DNA of 64,000 bases from Halorubellus sp034808145 (GCF_034808145.1 NZ_JAXHGM010000004.1:124001-188000), one strand, 5' to 3'; counted from the first letter of the stretch, positions 26,080 to 35,056 are shown. Numbers and translations: made by a program. The notes: a model not told the origin generated them from the sequence alone.

Positions 26080-26894
26080 AGGTCGGTCACCTCGAACCGG
26101 CGGTAGCCGAGTGCTATCGGGAGGACCGTCCACGCGAGGAGTGCGACGAGCGCCGGCCAGGCGCCGAGGTACCAGGCGGCGTCCGGGCCGAAGTACGGTC
26201 CCCTGGCTGCCTCGGTGTAGAACCCGGTGACGACGCGACCGTACAGGAGGCTGGGTTCGAGGCCGTGGAGGAACAGCGCCCAGTCCGGGAGCGAACCGTC
26301 GGCGAGTCCGACGTAGTCGAGCGCGAGCGCGAGCGCACCGCGGAGCTGCCCCCAGACGACCACGAACAGGAAGAACACGCCGAAGGTGGCGCCGGACGCG
26401 ACGCGGTTCGATGTCGTGAGCGTCGAGATGGCGAACCCGATACCGAGGAACGCGAGCCCGTAGCAGCACGTGACGGCGAGGTACCCGAGGACGACCCCGG
26501 CGTCGAAGCTCCCGAAGGGATAGTAGACGAGCCAGCTGCCGGCGAGCACGCCGCCGGCGACGGCGGCGATGAGCAGGCCTGCTCGCGTCGCGTACTTCCC
26601 GACGAGTGCGTCTCGACGGCTGTAGGGAAGCGTGAACAGGAGCGTGAGGCGACCGGCGGAGCGGTCCGCGACGATCGCTTTGTACCCCAGCAACAGCCCG
26701 AACAGGGGGACGACGAGACCGACCGCGTCGGTCATGTAGCTCGCGTAGTCCGCGGACGTCGGCGCGCGAGCGTTCATCGGGAGGACGTACCCGCCGAGGA
26801 CGAACACGAGCGCGACGGCGACCAGCCCCGCCTTCCCACCGCGCGGGTCGACGACGTCGTCGAACTCCTTGCGGGCGATGACGTCCCACGCCAT
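26076..26894 (-). CDS. ABC-2 type transporter permease (first of two)
   Basis: Integral membrane protein of 272 residues, about six helices. It starts MAWDVIARKEFDDVVDPRGGK and contains FGLLLGYKAIVADRSAGRLTLLFTLPYSRRDALVGKYATRAG, the same loop as the other permease of this operon; the two are clearly paralogous. The ATG overlaps the stop of the ATPase gene by one base (TGATG). Together with the ATPase it forms an export-type or membrane-remodelling ABC transporter of the NosFY/CcmA style. Confidence 0.85.
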   Translation of the reverse strand: MAWDVIARKEFDDVVDPRGGKAGLVAVALVFVLGGYVLPMNARAPTSADYASYMTDAVGLVVPLFGLLLGYKAIVADRSAGRLTLLFTLPYSRRDALVGKYATRAGLLIAAVAGGVLAGSWLVYYPFGSFDAGVVLGYLAVTCCYGLAFLGIGFAISTLTTSNRVASGATFGVFFLFVVVWGQLRGALALALDYVGLADGSLPDWALFLHGLEPSLLYGRVVTGFYTEAARGPYFGPDAAWYLGAWPALVALLAWTVLPIALGYRRFEVTDL

Positions 26895-27829
26895 CACGCC
26901 TTGCCTCCGGTGTACTCGACGAACAGGTCCTCCAGCGACGGCTCCTCCGTCGTGAAGTCGAGGACGTCCGCCCCGGCTTGGGTGAGCGCGACGAGGATGT
27001 CCATCTTCGCGTCGTTCGTGCACGTGACGACGAGCCTGGTCGCGTCCGACCCGCCGCCGTCGAACTCGGCGTCCCGCCACGCGCTGTCGACGCCGTCGAC
27101 GCTCTGGACGGTCTCCAGGCAGTCCTCGGCGTCACCGTCGGTCGTGATGAGGAGCTTCGTGCCGCCGCCGACGGTCTGCTTGAGGTTGTTGATGGTGTCG
27201 ACCGCGGCGAGTTCGCCCTCGTGCATGATGCCGACGCGGTCGCAGACCTTCTCGACCTGCTCGAGGATGTGACTGGAGAAGAACACGGTCGCACCGCGCT
27301 CGTTCTCCGCCTTGATTATCTCCCGCATCGCCTTCGCGCCGTTCGGGTCGAGGCCGCTCGTCGGCTCGTCGAGGATGAGGAGGTCGGGGTCGCCGACGAG
27401 CGCCATCCCGAGGACGAGTCGCTGCTTCATGCCCTTCGAGTAGCCGGTCGCGTCCCGGTCGGCGTCGTCGGCGATGCCGACGCGTTCGAGGACGTCCATC
27501 GGGTCGCCGGTGACGTCCCGGGACTCCATCGCGAACCGGACGTGCTCGCGGCCGGTGAGGTCATCGTAGACGTCGTAGCCTTCGGGGAGGACGCCCATGC
27601 GTTCGCGGGCGGCGACGGGGCGTTCCTGGCAGTCGACGCCGAACACCTCGACCGACCCGCTCGTCGGGCGAGCGAAGTCGAGGAGCATGTTGATGAGCGT
27701 GGACTTCCCGGCGCCGTTGTGCCCTAGGAAGCCGAATATCTCGCCGGTCTCTATCTCGAGGTCGACGCGGTCGACCGCCGTGAGCGTCCCGAACCGCTTG
27801 GTGAGGTTGGAGGTACGTATCGCTGTCAT
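26894..27829 (-). CDS. ABC transporter ATP-binding protein
   Basis: ATPase of 311 residues. It has Walker A GHNGAGKST, a Q-loop in MGVLPEGYDVYDDLTGREHV, signature YSKGMKQRL, Walker B LLILDEPTSGLDP and H-loop FFSSHILEQVE. A C-terminal domain of about 90 residues, ending VLDFTTEEPSLEDLFVEYTGG, is typical of DrrA/CcmA-type ATPases. It is the first gene of the four-ORF operon and is divergent from the DUF502 gene. The intergenic region carries a perfect inverted repeat. Confidence 0.92.
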   Translation of the reverse strand: MTAIRTSNLTKRFGTLTAVDRVDLEIETGEIFGFLGHNGAGKSTLINMLLDFARPTSGSVEVFGVDCQERPVAARERMGVLPEGYDVYDDLTGREHVRFAMESRDVTGDPMDVLERVGIADDADRDATGYSKGMKQRLVLGMALVGDPDLLILDEPTSGLDPNGAKAMREIIKAENERGATVFFSSHILEQVEKVCDRVGIMHEGELAAVDTINNLKQTVGGGTKLLITTDGDAEDCLETVQSVDGVDSAWRDAEFDGGGSDATRLVVTCTNDAKMDILVALTQAGADVLDFTTEEPSLEDLFVEYTGGKA

Positions 27830-27903
27830 CGGGGATTCCAGTCTGCTTTTCGACAGGAACCAGATGAAAGTATCGCTTCTACCGTTCTCCGGCGGACCGC
27901 GAG

Positions 27904-27925
27904 TTCCCGAAATACCTTTCGGGAA
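27904..27925. promoter_or_regulatory. Perfect 9+9 inverted repeat, candidate operator
   Basis: Arms TTCCCGAAA (27904-27912) and TTTCGGGAA (27917-27925) are exact reverse complements around a 4-base spacer TACC. The element ends 20 bases before the ATG of the DUF502 gene (27946), which puts it over the expected TATA/BRE position of a leaderless promoter, and 75 bases before the divergent ABC ATPase start. Binding of a dimeric repressor here would block the DUF502-archease transcript. Confidence 0.6.
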
Positions 27926-27945
27926 TCCGTGCCTGGAGGGTGACA

Positions 27946-29178
27946 ATGACGCCGTCCCCTGGTGAAGAGTACTCGTCGCCGCGCGAGGCCGGTCGGAGCG
28001 CCGTCGACCTCGCTCGAGACGCGTTCATCGGCGGACTTGCGGTCGTGGTGCCGTTCGCCGTGACGGTCCTCGTGCTTGCGACGGTCGTCCGGTACATCCT
28101 GAACTACATGACGGCGTTGCTGGACGTCACCGGGAACCAGGGCGCGGGCCCAATCCTCATCGGGGCGGCGGTCGGCGTGCTCGTCGGCATCGTGTTCCTC
28201 GTCGGGTTCCTCACGCAGTTCCGGTACGGGGAGACGTTCATCGAGTACGTGGACGCGGCGCTCGCGCGCGTCCCCGGGTTCGGCTCGATCTACGAGAGCT
28301 TCCGCGAGATGAGCGACGTGATGATGGAGAGCGACCAGCAGAGCTTCCGGGACGTGAAGCTCGTCGAGTTCCCCCACGAGGGCGCGTACACGCTCGGGTT
28401 CCTCACGGCGGAGTCCGCGGGGTCGCTGAAGGACGCGGCCGGCGAGCGCGACCTGGTGACGCTGTTCCTGCCGCTCGCGCCGAACCCGGTGATGGGCGGG
28501 CATCTCGTGCACGTCCCGAGCGAGCGCGTGATGGACGTGGACATGACGGTCGACGAGGGTATCAGGACGGTGGTGACGAGCGGCGTGGCGACCGGCGGCC
28601 CGAGCGACGCCCGTTCCGGGTCGGGGCTGTCGGCGGACGAACTCGAGCGGCTCGCTGCGACGTCGGAGACGGCCGTCGGTGCGGACGCGACGCCGGACAG
28701 GGACGTTGGCGAGCGGCAGCGTCGCGGTGCGAGCGCCGAGACGCGCCGCGGTGCGTACGAGTCGTACGCGGAACCGGATTCGCCGGACGAGGAGGCGGTT
28801 CCGTCCGGCGTCGAGTCGTACGGCGACGACGGCACGCTCGGCGCGAGCGAGCCGCATCCGGGGGACGTGGAGCGACGGGAGTCGGACGGGATGCTCGGCG
28901 AGGACCACGCGACGCCCGCCGACGTCGCGGCCGGCGGGAACGACGAATCGCTCGGTAGCGACCTCGAGACGCCCGCAGACGTGGACGCGGCGAACGAGCC
29001 GAGCGGACGCTGGCGCGACCAGACGCGGGACGACGGCGTCGAGGCCGAGGACGCCGATTCGAGCGAACCGGGGAGCGAGCCCGAGGACGCGTTCGCGGAC
29101 GTCGACGGGGCCGGCCGCGACGCGACCGGACGCGGCCCGACGCGACCTGACGCGGACACGGACGCGGAGGGACGATGA
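27946..29178 (+). CDS. DUF502-family membrane protein with acidic tail
   Basis: Protein of 410 residues. The first 200 residues are the DUF502 domain with two hydrophobic helices (about 28-55 and 68-95), then YGETFIEYVDAALARVPGFGSIYESFREM and VEFPHEGAYTLGFLT, conserved family landmarks. The remaining 210 residues are acidic, low-complexity and probably disordered, with repeats such as HPGDVERRES and ETPADVDAA. Function unknown; bacterial relatives are also uncharacterised. The stop overlaps the archease ATG (ATGA), so the two are translated together. Confidence 0.85.
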   Translation: MTPSPGEEYSSPREAGRSAVDLARDAFIGGLAVVVPFAVTVLVLATVVRYILNYMTALLDVTGNQGAGPILIGAAVGVLVGIVFLVGFLTQFRYGETFIEYVDAALARVPGFGSIYESFREMSDVMMESDQQSFRDVKLVEFPHEGAYTLGFLTAESAGSLKDAAGERDLVTLFLPLAPNPVMGGHLVHVPSERVMDVDMTVDEGIRTVVTSGVATGGPSDARSGSGLSADELERLAATSETAVGADATPDRDVGERQRRGASAETRRGAYESYAEPDSPDEEAVPSGVESYGDDGTLGASEPHPGDVERRESDGMLGEDHATPADVAAGGNDESLGSDLETPADVDAANEPSGRWRDQTRDDGVEAEDADSSEPGSEPEDAFADVDGAGRDATGRGPTRPDADTDAEGR

Positions 29179-29651
29179 CGGGCGCGTTCGCGCTCCGCGA
29201 GCACACGGCGGACGTGGCGGTGGAGGCGACGGGCGACTCGGCGTCGACGGTCTTCGCGGCGGTCGCGGACGGACTCTCGGCCGCGCAGTGCGACGACGTG
29301 CCGGCGACGGGCGGGGCGCGCTTCGCGGTCGAGCGCGAGGCCGAGGACCTCGAGGGACTGCTCTACGACTACCTCGGACGCCTCATCTACGAGCGCGACG
29401 TCCGCGGCGTCCTCCCCGTCGACAACGACGTCACCATCTCCAGGCTCGACACCGAGGGGAGCGACCGCGCGCACGACGAGGGGTCCGACGAGGCGGCCCG
29501 CGACGACGCCCGGTACCGTCTGGCGGCGACCGCACGCGGCGTCGACCTCGCGGCGGTCGACGCCCGGGAGGTGAAGGCGGTGACGTTCTCGCAGATGGTG
29601 ATCGAGGAACGCGGCGACGAGTGGTACGCGTACGTCGTCTTCGACGTCTGA
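29175..29651 (+). CDS. Archease, activator of the RNA ligase RtcB
   Basis: Small acidic protein of 158 residues of the archease (DUF101) family. It speeds guanylylation and multiple turnover of RtcB in tRNA splicing and RNA repair. Seen are FALREHTADVAVEATGDS (metal-binding D), EDLEGLLYDYLGRLIYERD and VKAVTFSQMVIEERGDEWYAYVVFDV. An insertion of about 15 charged residues lies in the middle. It overlaps the upstream DUF502 gene by four bases, and its partner rtcB lies 1.2 kb downstream on the same strand. Confidence 0.92.
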   Translation: MTGAFALREHTADVAVEATGDSASTVFAAVADGLSAAQCDDVPATGGARFAVEREAEDLEGLLYDYLGRLIYERDVRGVLPVDNDVTISRLDTEGSDRAHDEGSDEAARDDARYRLAATARGVDLAAVDAREVKAVTFSQMVIEERGDEWYAYVVFDV

Positions 29652-29721
29652 AGGGCCCCGGGGAGTGTGCGCGGTGAGAACCGTCGCGGAGCGTTTACGT
29701 GCCGGCGTCGAACGACCGGGC

Positions 29722-30825
29722 ATGAAGCGTCTCACGGGCCGCGTCGCGGTCGTCCTCGTGCTCGCGGTCACGTCGCTCGCCGGGACGGCGAGCGCGCACG
29801 TCCGGTACGTCGTCGACGACCCCGCGGACGTCGCGTCCATCGTCTCGTTCGTCGCGAGCACGATAGCCGTCCCGCTGCACGCCGCCATCCTCGGCGGGAG
29901 CGCGCTCGCCGCCGTCGGCGGCGTGCTCGCGTACGAACAGCTTCGACCGTTCGAGCGCGACCGCGCGCTGTTCACCGAGGCGATGACGGACTACCGCGAC
30001 CTCCTCCCGTGGCTCCTCCGGCTCGCCATCGGCATCCCGCTCGTCGGCGCCGGGTTCAGCGGGTACTACTTCACGCCGCTGATCGGGTTCGACGCCAGCC
30101 TCCCGTTCGTCGGCCTCGGCTTCCGCCTCGTCTTCATCGCCCTCGGGTTCCTCCTCCTGTTCGGGCTCGCGACCAGGGTCGTCGCCGCCGTCGGCCTCCT
30201 CCTGTACGCCGCCGGCCTCGCGAGCGAACCCGCGCTCGCCCTCCAGTTCGAGTACGTCGGCGGGTTCCTCGCACTCGTCGCCGTCGGCAGCGGCCGCCCG
30301 AGCGCGGACGACGTCCTCGAACGCCTCGCCGCGGACGACGCGAGCGCGTACGGTCGCGTCGACCCCATCTACGACCGAGCCGTCCGCTTCCGCGAACGCG
30401 TCGCCCCCGCGAGACCGCTCGTCCCCGTCGCCGTCAGGCTCTCGCTCGCCGTGACGTTCGTCTACCTCGGACTCGTCGAGAAGCTCCTCAACCCCGGGTA
30501 CGCGCTCGCCGTCGTCGCGAAGTACGACCTCACCGCCGTCGTCCCCGTCGCACCCGAACTCTGGGTCGTCGGCGCGGCACTCGCCGAGATAGCCGTCGGC
30601 GTCGTCCTCGCCGTCGGCCTCTACACGCGCGCCGCCGCCGGCCTCTCCCTCGCGCTGTTCACCCTCACGCTGTTCGGGCTCCCCGACGACCCCGTGCTCG
30701 CGCACCTCTCGCTGTTCGGGCTCGCGTCCGCGCTCATGATAACCGGCGCCGGCCCCTTCTCGCTCGACGCCCTGTTCGACGACGGCTCCCCTGACCCCGC
30801 CACGAGCGAGGACCCGACCGCGTAG
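29722..30825 (+). CDS. DoxX-like polytopic membrane protein
   Basis: Membrane protein of 367 residues. A cleavable-looking signal (VAVVLVLAVTSLAGTASAHV) is followed by about nine hydrophobic helices. The C-terminal half (LSLAVTFVYLGLVEKLLNPGYALAVVAKY ... AEIAVGVVLAVGLYTRAAAGLS) has the four-helix DoxX pattern found in quinol-oxidising complexes and related proteins. The mature N-terminus with AHVRYVVDDP faces outside. It sits between archease and rtcB with no evident link to RNA repair. The role is unknown. Confidence 0.75.
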   Translation: MKRLTGRVAVVLVLAVTSLAGTASAHVRYVVDDPADVASIVSFVASTIAVPLHAAILGGSALAAVGGVLAYEQLRPFERDRALFTEAMTDYRDLLPWLLRLAIGIPLVGAGFSGYYFTPLIGFDASLPFVGLGFRLVFIALGFLLLFGLATRVVAAVGLLLYAAGLASEPALALQFEYVGGFLALVAVGSGRPSADDVLERLAADDASAYGRVDPIYDRAVRFRERVAPARPLVPVAVRLSLAVTFVYLGLVEKLLNPGYALAVVAKYDLTAVVPVAPELWVVGAALAEIAVGVVLAVGLYTRAAAGLSLALFTLTLFGLPDDPVLAHLSLFGLASALMITGAGPFSLDALFDDGSPDPATSEDPTA

Positions 30826-30898
30826 ACGACGGCACCTCGCCCGAAGACGTCATCGCGTAGACGAAACCTATTCCGCCGGCGCGAGCGACCGCTAGCAC

Positions 30899-32410
30899 AT
30901 GACCACGTACGACGCCGACGGCATCACGCTCCACAAGGTCCGAGACTACGTGTGGGAGATCCCCCAGGACGAGAGCGAGGGGATGCGAGCGCCGGCGCGC
31001 GTCCTCGCGAGCGAGACGCTCCTCGACCAGATCAGCGACGACATGAGCCTCCAGCAGCTCAAGAACTCGACGCACCTCCCCGGCATCCAGAAGCACGCGC
31101 TCGCGATGCCGGACGCCCACCAGGGGTACGGGTTCCCCGTCGGCGGCGTCGGTGCCACGGACGCCGAGAACGGCTGTCTCTCGCCCGGAGCCATCGGGTT
31201 CGACATCAATTGCGGAGTGAGGATGATGAAGACGAACCTCCGGTACGAGGACGTTCGCGGGCGCGAGGAGGAACTCGTGGACGCGCTGTTCGAGAACGTG
31301 CCGACGGGACTGGGTGCGGGTGGTATCTTCGAGGGGTCGGTGGCGGACGTGAACCGCATCCTGCAGGGTGGCGTCGAGTGGGCGCTCGCGGAGGACTGGG
31401 CGGTGCCCGCGGACCTCGCGCACTGCGAGGACGAGGGGAAGCGCGCGGACGCGGAGCCGTCGAAGGTGCCCGAGGAGGCCAAGGAACGCGGCCGGAAGCA
31501 GGTCGGGTCGCTCGGGTCGGGGAATCACTTCCTGGAGGTCCAGCGCGTCACGGACGTGTTCCGGGAGGACGTCGCCGAGGAGTTCGGGCTCGTGGCGGAC
31601 CAGCTAGTGGTGCTCATCCATTGTGGGAGTCGTGGGCTCGGGCATCAGACGTGCCAGGATTACGTGCGCGACATCGAGAAGCGGCATTCGGGGTTCGTCG
31701 ACCAGCTCCCGGACCGCGACCTAGCGGCGGCGCCGGCGGGGAGTCAGCTCGCCGAGGACTACTACGGCGCGATGTGTGCGGCGATCAACTTCGCGTGGGT
31801 GAACCGCCAGCTCATCATGCATCGGACGCGGCAGGTGTTCGAGCAGGTGTTCGACCGCGACTGGGAGGCGATGGAGATGGACCTCCTGTACGACGTCGCG
31901 CACAACATCGGGAAGAAGGAGGTCCACGAGGTGGGGGTCGGGCCGCAGGGCCGACCGGTGGGAGACGGCGACGCCGTCGACCGGGAGGAGCGGGAGCTCT
32001 ACGTGCATCGGAAGGGCGCGACGCGTGCGTTCCCCGCCGGTCGACCGGAGCTACCGGCGGCGTACCGCGACGTCGGGCAGCCGGTCATCATCCCGGGGAG
32101 CATGGGTGCGGGGAGCTACGTGCTGCGCGGTGGCGAGCACTCGCTCTCGGAGACGTTCGGGTCGACCGCGCACGGTGCGGGGCGGACGATGAGTCGCACG
32201 CAAGCGAAGCAGGACTACTGGGGCGGGGACGTCCAGGACGACCTCCGCGAGCAGGAGCACGTGTACGTGAAGGCGCAGTCGGGTGCGACCATCGCCGAGG
32301 AGGCGCCGGGCGTCTACAAGGACGTCGACGAGGTCGTTCGCGTGAGCGACGCGCTCGGTATCGGCGACAAGGTCGCGCGGACGTTCCCCGTCTGCAACAT
32401 CAAGGGGTAA
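30899..32410 (+). CDS. rtcB: tRNA-splicing RNA ligase RtcB
   Basis: GTP- and Mn-dependent ligase of 503 residues that joins 2',3'-cyclic-phosphate and 5'-OH RNA ends after tRNA intron removal. It has MPDAHQGYGFPVGGVGA, the metal-binding Cys in GAIGFDINCGVRMM, GSLGSGNHFLEV, HCGSRGLGHQ and the guanylylated His in the AHGAGR motif near residue 425. Length is normal and no intein is present, unlike some archaeal RtcB genes. A TATA-like ACCTATTCC about 27 bases before the ATG supports this start. Archease is encoded just upstream. Confidence 0.95.
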   Translation: MTTYDADGITLHKVRDYVWEIPQDESEGMRAPARVLASETLLDQISDDMSLQQLKNSTHLPGIQKHALAMPDAHQGYGFPVGGVGATDAENGCLSPGAIGFDINCGVRMMKTNLRYEDVRGREEELVDALFENVPTGLGAGGIFEGSVADVNRILQGGVEWALAEDWAVPADLAHCEDEGKRADAEPSKVPEEAKERGRKQVGSLGSGNHFLEVQRVTDVFREDVAEEFGLVADQLVVLIHCGSRGLGHQTCQDYVRDIEKRHSGFVDQLPDRDLAAAPAGSQLAEDYYGAMCAAINFAWVNRQLIMHRTRQVFEQVFDRDWEAMEMDLLYDVAHNIGKKEVHEVGVGPQGRPVGDGDAVDREERELYVHRKGATRAFPAGRPELPAAYRDVGQPVIIPGSMGAGSYVLRGGEHSLSETFGSTAHGAGRTMSRTQAKQDYWGGDVQDDLREQEHVYVKAQSGATIAEEAPGVYKDVDEVVRVSDALGIGDKVARTFPVCNIKG

Positions 32411-32428
32411 TCGCTGTGGGAGGCCGCT

Positions 32429-33070
32429 TCATCGCGTCGCCGCGGGTGGGCCGCGCTCGCGTTTCGCGCCGGCGAACTCGCGCTCGCCCGTGCTGAGGTC
32501 CTCGCGAGCAGCGAAGACGTCGAGACCGTCGCGATAGCGCGCCGCGGCGTCGGCGTTCGCGTCGCGGCCACCGCCCTCGCCGTCGTCGTCGAGCGCGCCA
32601 CTCGCGGGGTGTTCGAGGACGAGTTCGGCGATACCGGTCTCGCGGCCGGTGTACGCGAACCCTGTCTTGTAGAGCGCCTCGTAGCTGTAGGGGTTGTTGA
32701 CGGCGATGCGGAGGCGGTCGTAGCCGCGGTCGCGTGCCGCGTCGCGGACGAACGCGAGCAGTCGCGGACCGAGGCCGTCGCCGCGCCGGTCGGCGCGCAC
32801 GGTCACGTACCGCAGCCAGAGGACGTCGCCGTCGGTCCGGTCCTCGTTGAACGCGACCGCGGCGAGGACGTCCGTCGCGTAGTCGTCGCTCTCTCGGCCC
32901 GCGAACGCGCTCGCCGGGTCGTCGTGGGTGGCCGCGACCGGTCGCGGGCGGTCGTGGCAGACCGCCTTCCCGGTCGAGGACATCGCGAACTTCCCGGCGT
33001 ACCCGAACTCGCGGTAGTCGAGGCGGAGCGTCGGGCCGTCGTCGGGCCAGCCGAGGACCTCGAAGTGCAC
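32429..33070 (-). CDS. GNAT-family acetyltransferase
   Basis: Protein of 213 residues with a central GNAT core: VLWLRYVTVRADRRGDGLGPRLLAFVRD (acetyl-CoA loop) and RIAVNNPYSYEALYKTGFAYTG. The N-terminal 70 residues (VHFEVLGWPDDGPTLRLDY) include a region absent from minimal GNATs, and the C-terminal 50 residues are charged. The GTG at 33070 was chosen because no ATG is available and upstream residues lack conservation. The acceptor substrate is unknown. It converges with rtcB and is divergent from a second GNAT gene. Confidence 0.72.
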   Translation of the reverse strand: MHFEVLGWPDDGPTLRLDYREFGYAGKFAMSSTGKAVCHDRPRPVAATHDDPASAFAGRESDDYATDVLAAVAFNEDRTDGDVLWLRYVTVRADRRGDGLGPRLLAFVRDAARDRGYDRLRIAVNNPYSYEALYKTGFAYTGRETGIAELVLEHPASGALDDDGEGGGRDANADAAARYRDGLDVFAAREDLSTGEREFAGAKRERGPPAATR

Positions 33071-33179
33071 GCGTCGAGGTTCGCCCGCCAGGGTCCTGTG
33101 GGTTTCGGCGCGACCGGCGACCGTGAGTGACTGCCACGTCGGAAGAAGGCTTATCGGACCCAGCGGTGACGGTGCGGGT

Positions 33180-33725
33180 ATGCCTGGTGCACGCGTCTGT
33201 GACGGCGAACGGGTGACGCTGCGGACGTTGGAGGAGGAGGACCGCGCGTTCGTGCAGCGCTCGCGCGCGAACCCTGATATCCGATATCCGCTCGGGAACC
33301 CGCTGACGAGTCGGACGGCGATGGCGGCCGGCGACGCCGACGACGACGGCCACGACCTCCTCGCGTGTCTCGACGGCGAGGACGCGGGCCCGGGGGCGGT
33401 CGACGAGGACGACGTCGAGCGCCTCGGCACGGTCCACGTCGACGACGTCGCGTACAAGCGCCCGAACCTCGGGTTCTGGCTCGCCGGCGAGTACCACGGC
33501 GAGGGGTACGGCCGCGAGTCCGTCGCGCTCGTCGTCGACTGGACGTTCCGCGAGTACCCGACGCCGGCCATCGGTGCGGAGGCGTTCGCGAGCAACGAGG
33601 CTTCGCGCGCGCTTCTGGAATCGCTCGGGTTCGAGCGCGAGGGCGTCCGCCGGGACTTCATGTTCGTGGACGGCGAGCACCGCGACATGGTCTGTTACGG
33701 GCTCGCGCGCGGGGACTGGGAGTGA
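33180..33725 (+). CDS. RimJ/RimL-type GNAT acetyltransferase
   Basis: Protein of 181 residues of the RimJ/L branch, which acetylates protein N-termini or small molecules. It begins with the family opening VTLRTLEEEDRAFVQRSRANPDIRY; the fold continues LGFWLAGEYHGEGYGRESVALVVDW (acetyl-CoA loop) and ASNEASRALLESLGFEREGVRRDF. A charged insertion (about residues 60-80) is unusual but typical of haloarchaeal versions. It is divergent from the other GNAT gene across 109 bases. Confidence 0.82.
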   Translation: MPGARVCDGERVTLRTLEEEDRAFVQRSRANPDIRYPLGNPLTSRTAMAAGDADDDGHDLLACLDGEDAGPGAVDEDDVERLGTVHVDDVAYKRPNLGFWLAGEYHGEGYGRESVALVVDWTFREYPTPAIGAEAFASNEASRALLESLGFEREGVRRDFMFVDGEHRDMVCYGLARGDWE

Positions 33726-33853
33726 GTCGGTGCCGCCCTGGTCGTGGCGCGTCGCGCCAGGAGTCGCCCGGCGCGGTGCGGGCACTCTTCTTGGGCGTCG
33801 CCGTGTGGTCGTGGAGAATCACCTATATGTGTGGCGCGGGGAGTGGGTGAGTG

Positions 33854-34969
33854 ATGGAGACGACCCATTGCGTGCACGTCGGGGACGCGCGGGACCTGTC
33901 GGGGCTCGACGCGGACAGCGTGGACCTGGTCGTGACGTCGCCGCCGTACCCGATGATCGAGATGTGGGACGACGTGTTCGCGGACCTCGACCCGGCCATC
34001 GGCGAGGCGCTCGCTGACGGTGACGGCGAGCGAGCGTTCGAGTTGATGCACGACGTCCTGGCGGAGGTGTGGGCGGAGGTCGAGCGCGTGCTCGCGCCGG
34101 GTGGGATCGCGTGCGTGAACGTCGGGGACGCGACGCGGTCGGTCGACGACCGGTTCCGGGTGTACCAGAATCACGCGCGAGTGCTCTCGGCGTTCGCGGA
34201 CCTCGGGTTCGACCCGCTCCCGGACGTGCTGTGGCGCAAGCCCGTGAACTCGGCGGCGAAGTTCATGGGGAGCGGGATGGTGCCGCCGAACGCCTACGTG
34301 ACCCTGGAGCACGAGTACGTGCTGGTGTTCCGGAACGGCGAGTCCCGGTCGTATCCGCCGGGGGACGAGGACCGCTACGAGTCGGCGTACTTCTGGGAGG
34401 AGCGCAACCGGTGGTTCAGCGACGTGTGGACGGACGTCGGCGGGGAGCGCCAGACGCTCGCGGACGACGCGCTCCGGGCGCGTTCGGGCGCGTTCCCGCT
34501 GGAGCTGCCGTATCGCCTCGTCTGCATGTACTCGGTGTACGGGGAGACGGTGCTGGACCCGTTCTGGGGGACGGGGACGACGAGTCTGGCGGCGATGGCG
34601 GCGGGCCGGAACTCGGTGGGCGTGGAGCGCGACCCCGGGTTCGTCGAGGCGTTCGCGGACCGGGCGAGCGAGGCGCCGGCGGTGTCGCGGGACGTGAACG
34701 CGGCGCGACTGGACGCGCATCGCGAGTTCGTCACGGAGGCCCGCGAGTCGGGTGACGACCTCGGGTACGAGAACGAGCACTACGACGTGCCGGTGCGGAC
34801 GCGCCAGGAGCGCGACCTGCTGCTGTACGACGTGGTCGGTGTCGACGAAACCGGCGCCGACGGGGTCGATACGGCCCTCGACGCTGGTTCAGGTGATGAC
34901 GCCGACGGGGCTGCGGCGGCGTGCACGTACCGGGTGCGGCACGAACCGCACGAGTCCGAGGTCGAGTGA
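33854..34969 (+). CDS. Orphan DNA methyltransferase (probable N4-cytosine, CTAG-type)
   Basis: SAM-dependent DNA amino-methylase of 371 residues. Motif IV TSPPYP (residues 28-33) comes first and the SAM motif DPFWGTGTTSLAAMAAGRNSVGVE follows late, the beta-class order used by N4-cytosine methylases; TSPPY also fits N4-C better than N6-A. A long DNA-recognition region lies between (FMGSGMVPPNAYVTLEHEYVLVFRN). No restriction gene is nearby. Halobacteria widely carry an orphan m4C methylase acting on CTAG (Zim), and this gene is a good candidate. A TATA-like CCTATATGTG lies about 25 bases before the ATG. Confidence 0.78.
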   Translation: METTHCVHVGDARDLSGLDADSVDLVVTSPPYPMIEMWDDVFADLDPAIGEALADGDGERAFELMHDVLAEVWAEVERVLAPGGIACVNVGDATRSVDDRFRVYQNHARVLSAFADLGFDPLPDVLWRKPVNSAAKFMGSGMVPPNAYVTLEHEYVLVFRNGESRSYPPGDEDRYESAYFWEERNRWFSDVWTDVGGERQTLADDALRARSGAFPLELPYRLVCMYSVYGETVLDPFWGTGTTSLAAMAAGRNSVGVERDPGFVEAFADRASEAPAVSRDVNAARLDAHREFVTEARESGDDLGYENEHYDVPVRTRQERDLLLYDVVGVDETGADGVDTALDAGSGDDADGAAAACTYRVRHEPHESEVE

Positions 34970-35048
34970 CGCCAGGACCCCGATTCGAGAATCGGCGTTA
35001 CAGAGACTCTATCGACCGTCCAGACCACCGATTCGCGGTGTCCAAAAG

Positions 35049-35056
35049 TTATAAAT
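35049..35056 (+). promoter_or_regulatory. Strong TATA box with unusually long leader
   Basis: TTATAAAT is the best TATA box in the window. It implies a start near 35080, about 130 bases before the methyltransferase ATG at 35214. The intervening stretch is AT-rich, with AGAGGA (near 35093) able to pair with TCCTCT (near 35133). Most genes here appear leaderless, so this either marks a long 5' leader or a separate small RNA. The rest of the 244-base gap shows nothing else. Confidence 0.5.

Noticed and set aside
30899..32410. Intein in rtcB
   Set aside because: The catalytic motifs follow each other at normal spacing and the length (503) is that of an uninterrupted ligase.
33854..34969. Restriction-modification system
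   Set aside because: No endonuclease or specificity gene lies on either side; the neighbours are a GNAT gene and a small-molecule type methyltransferase.
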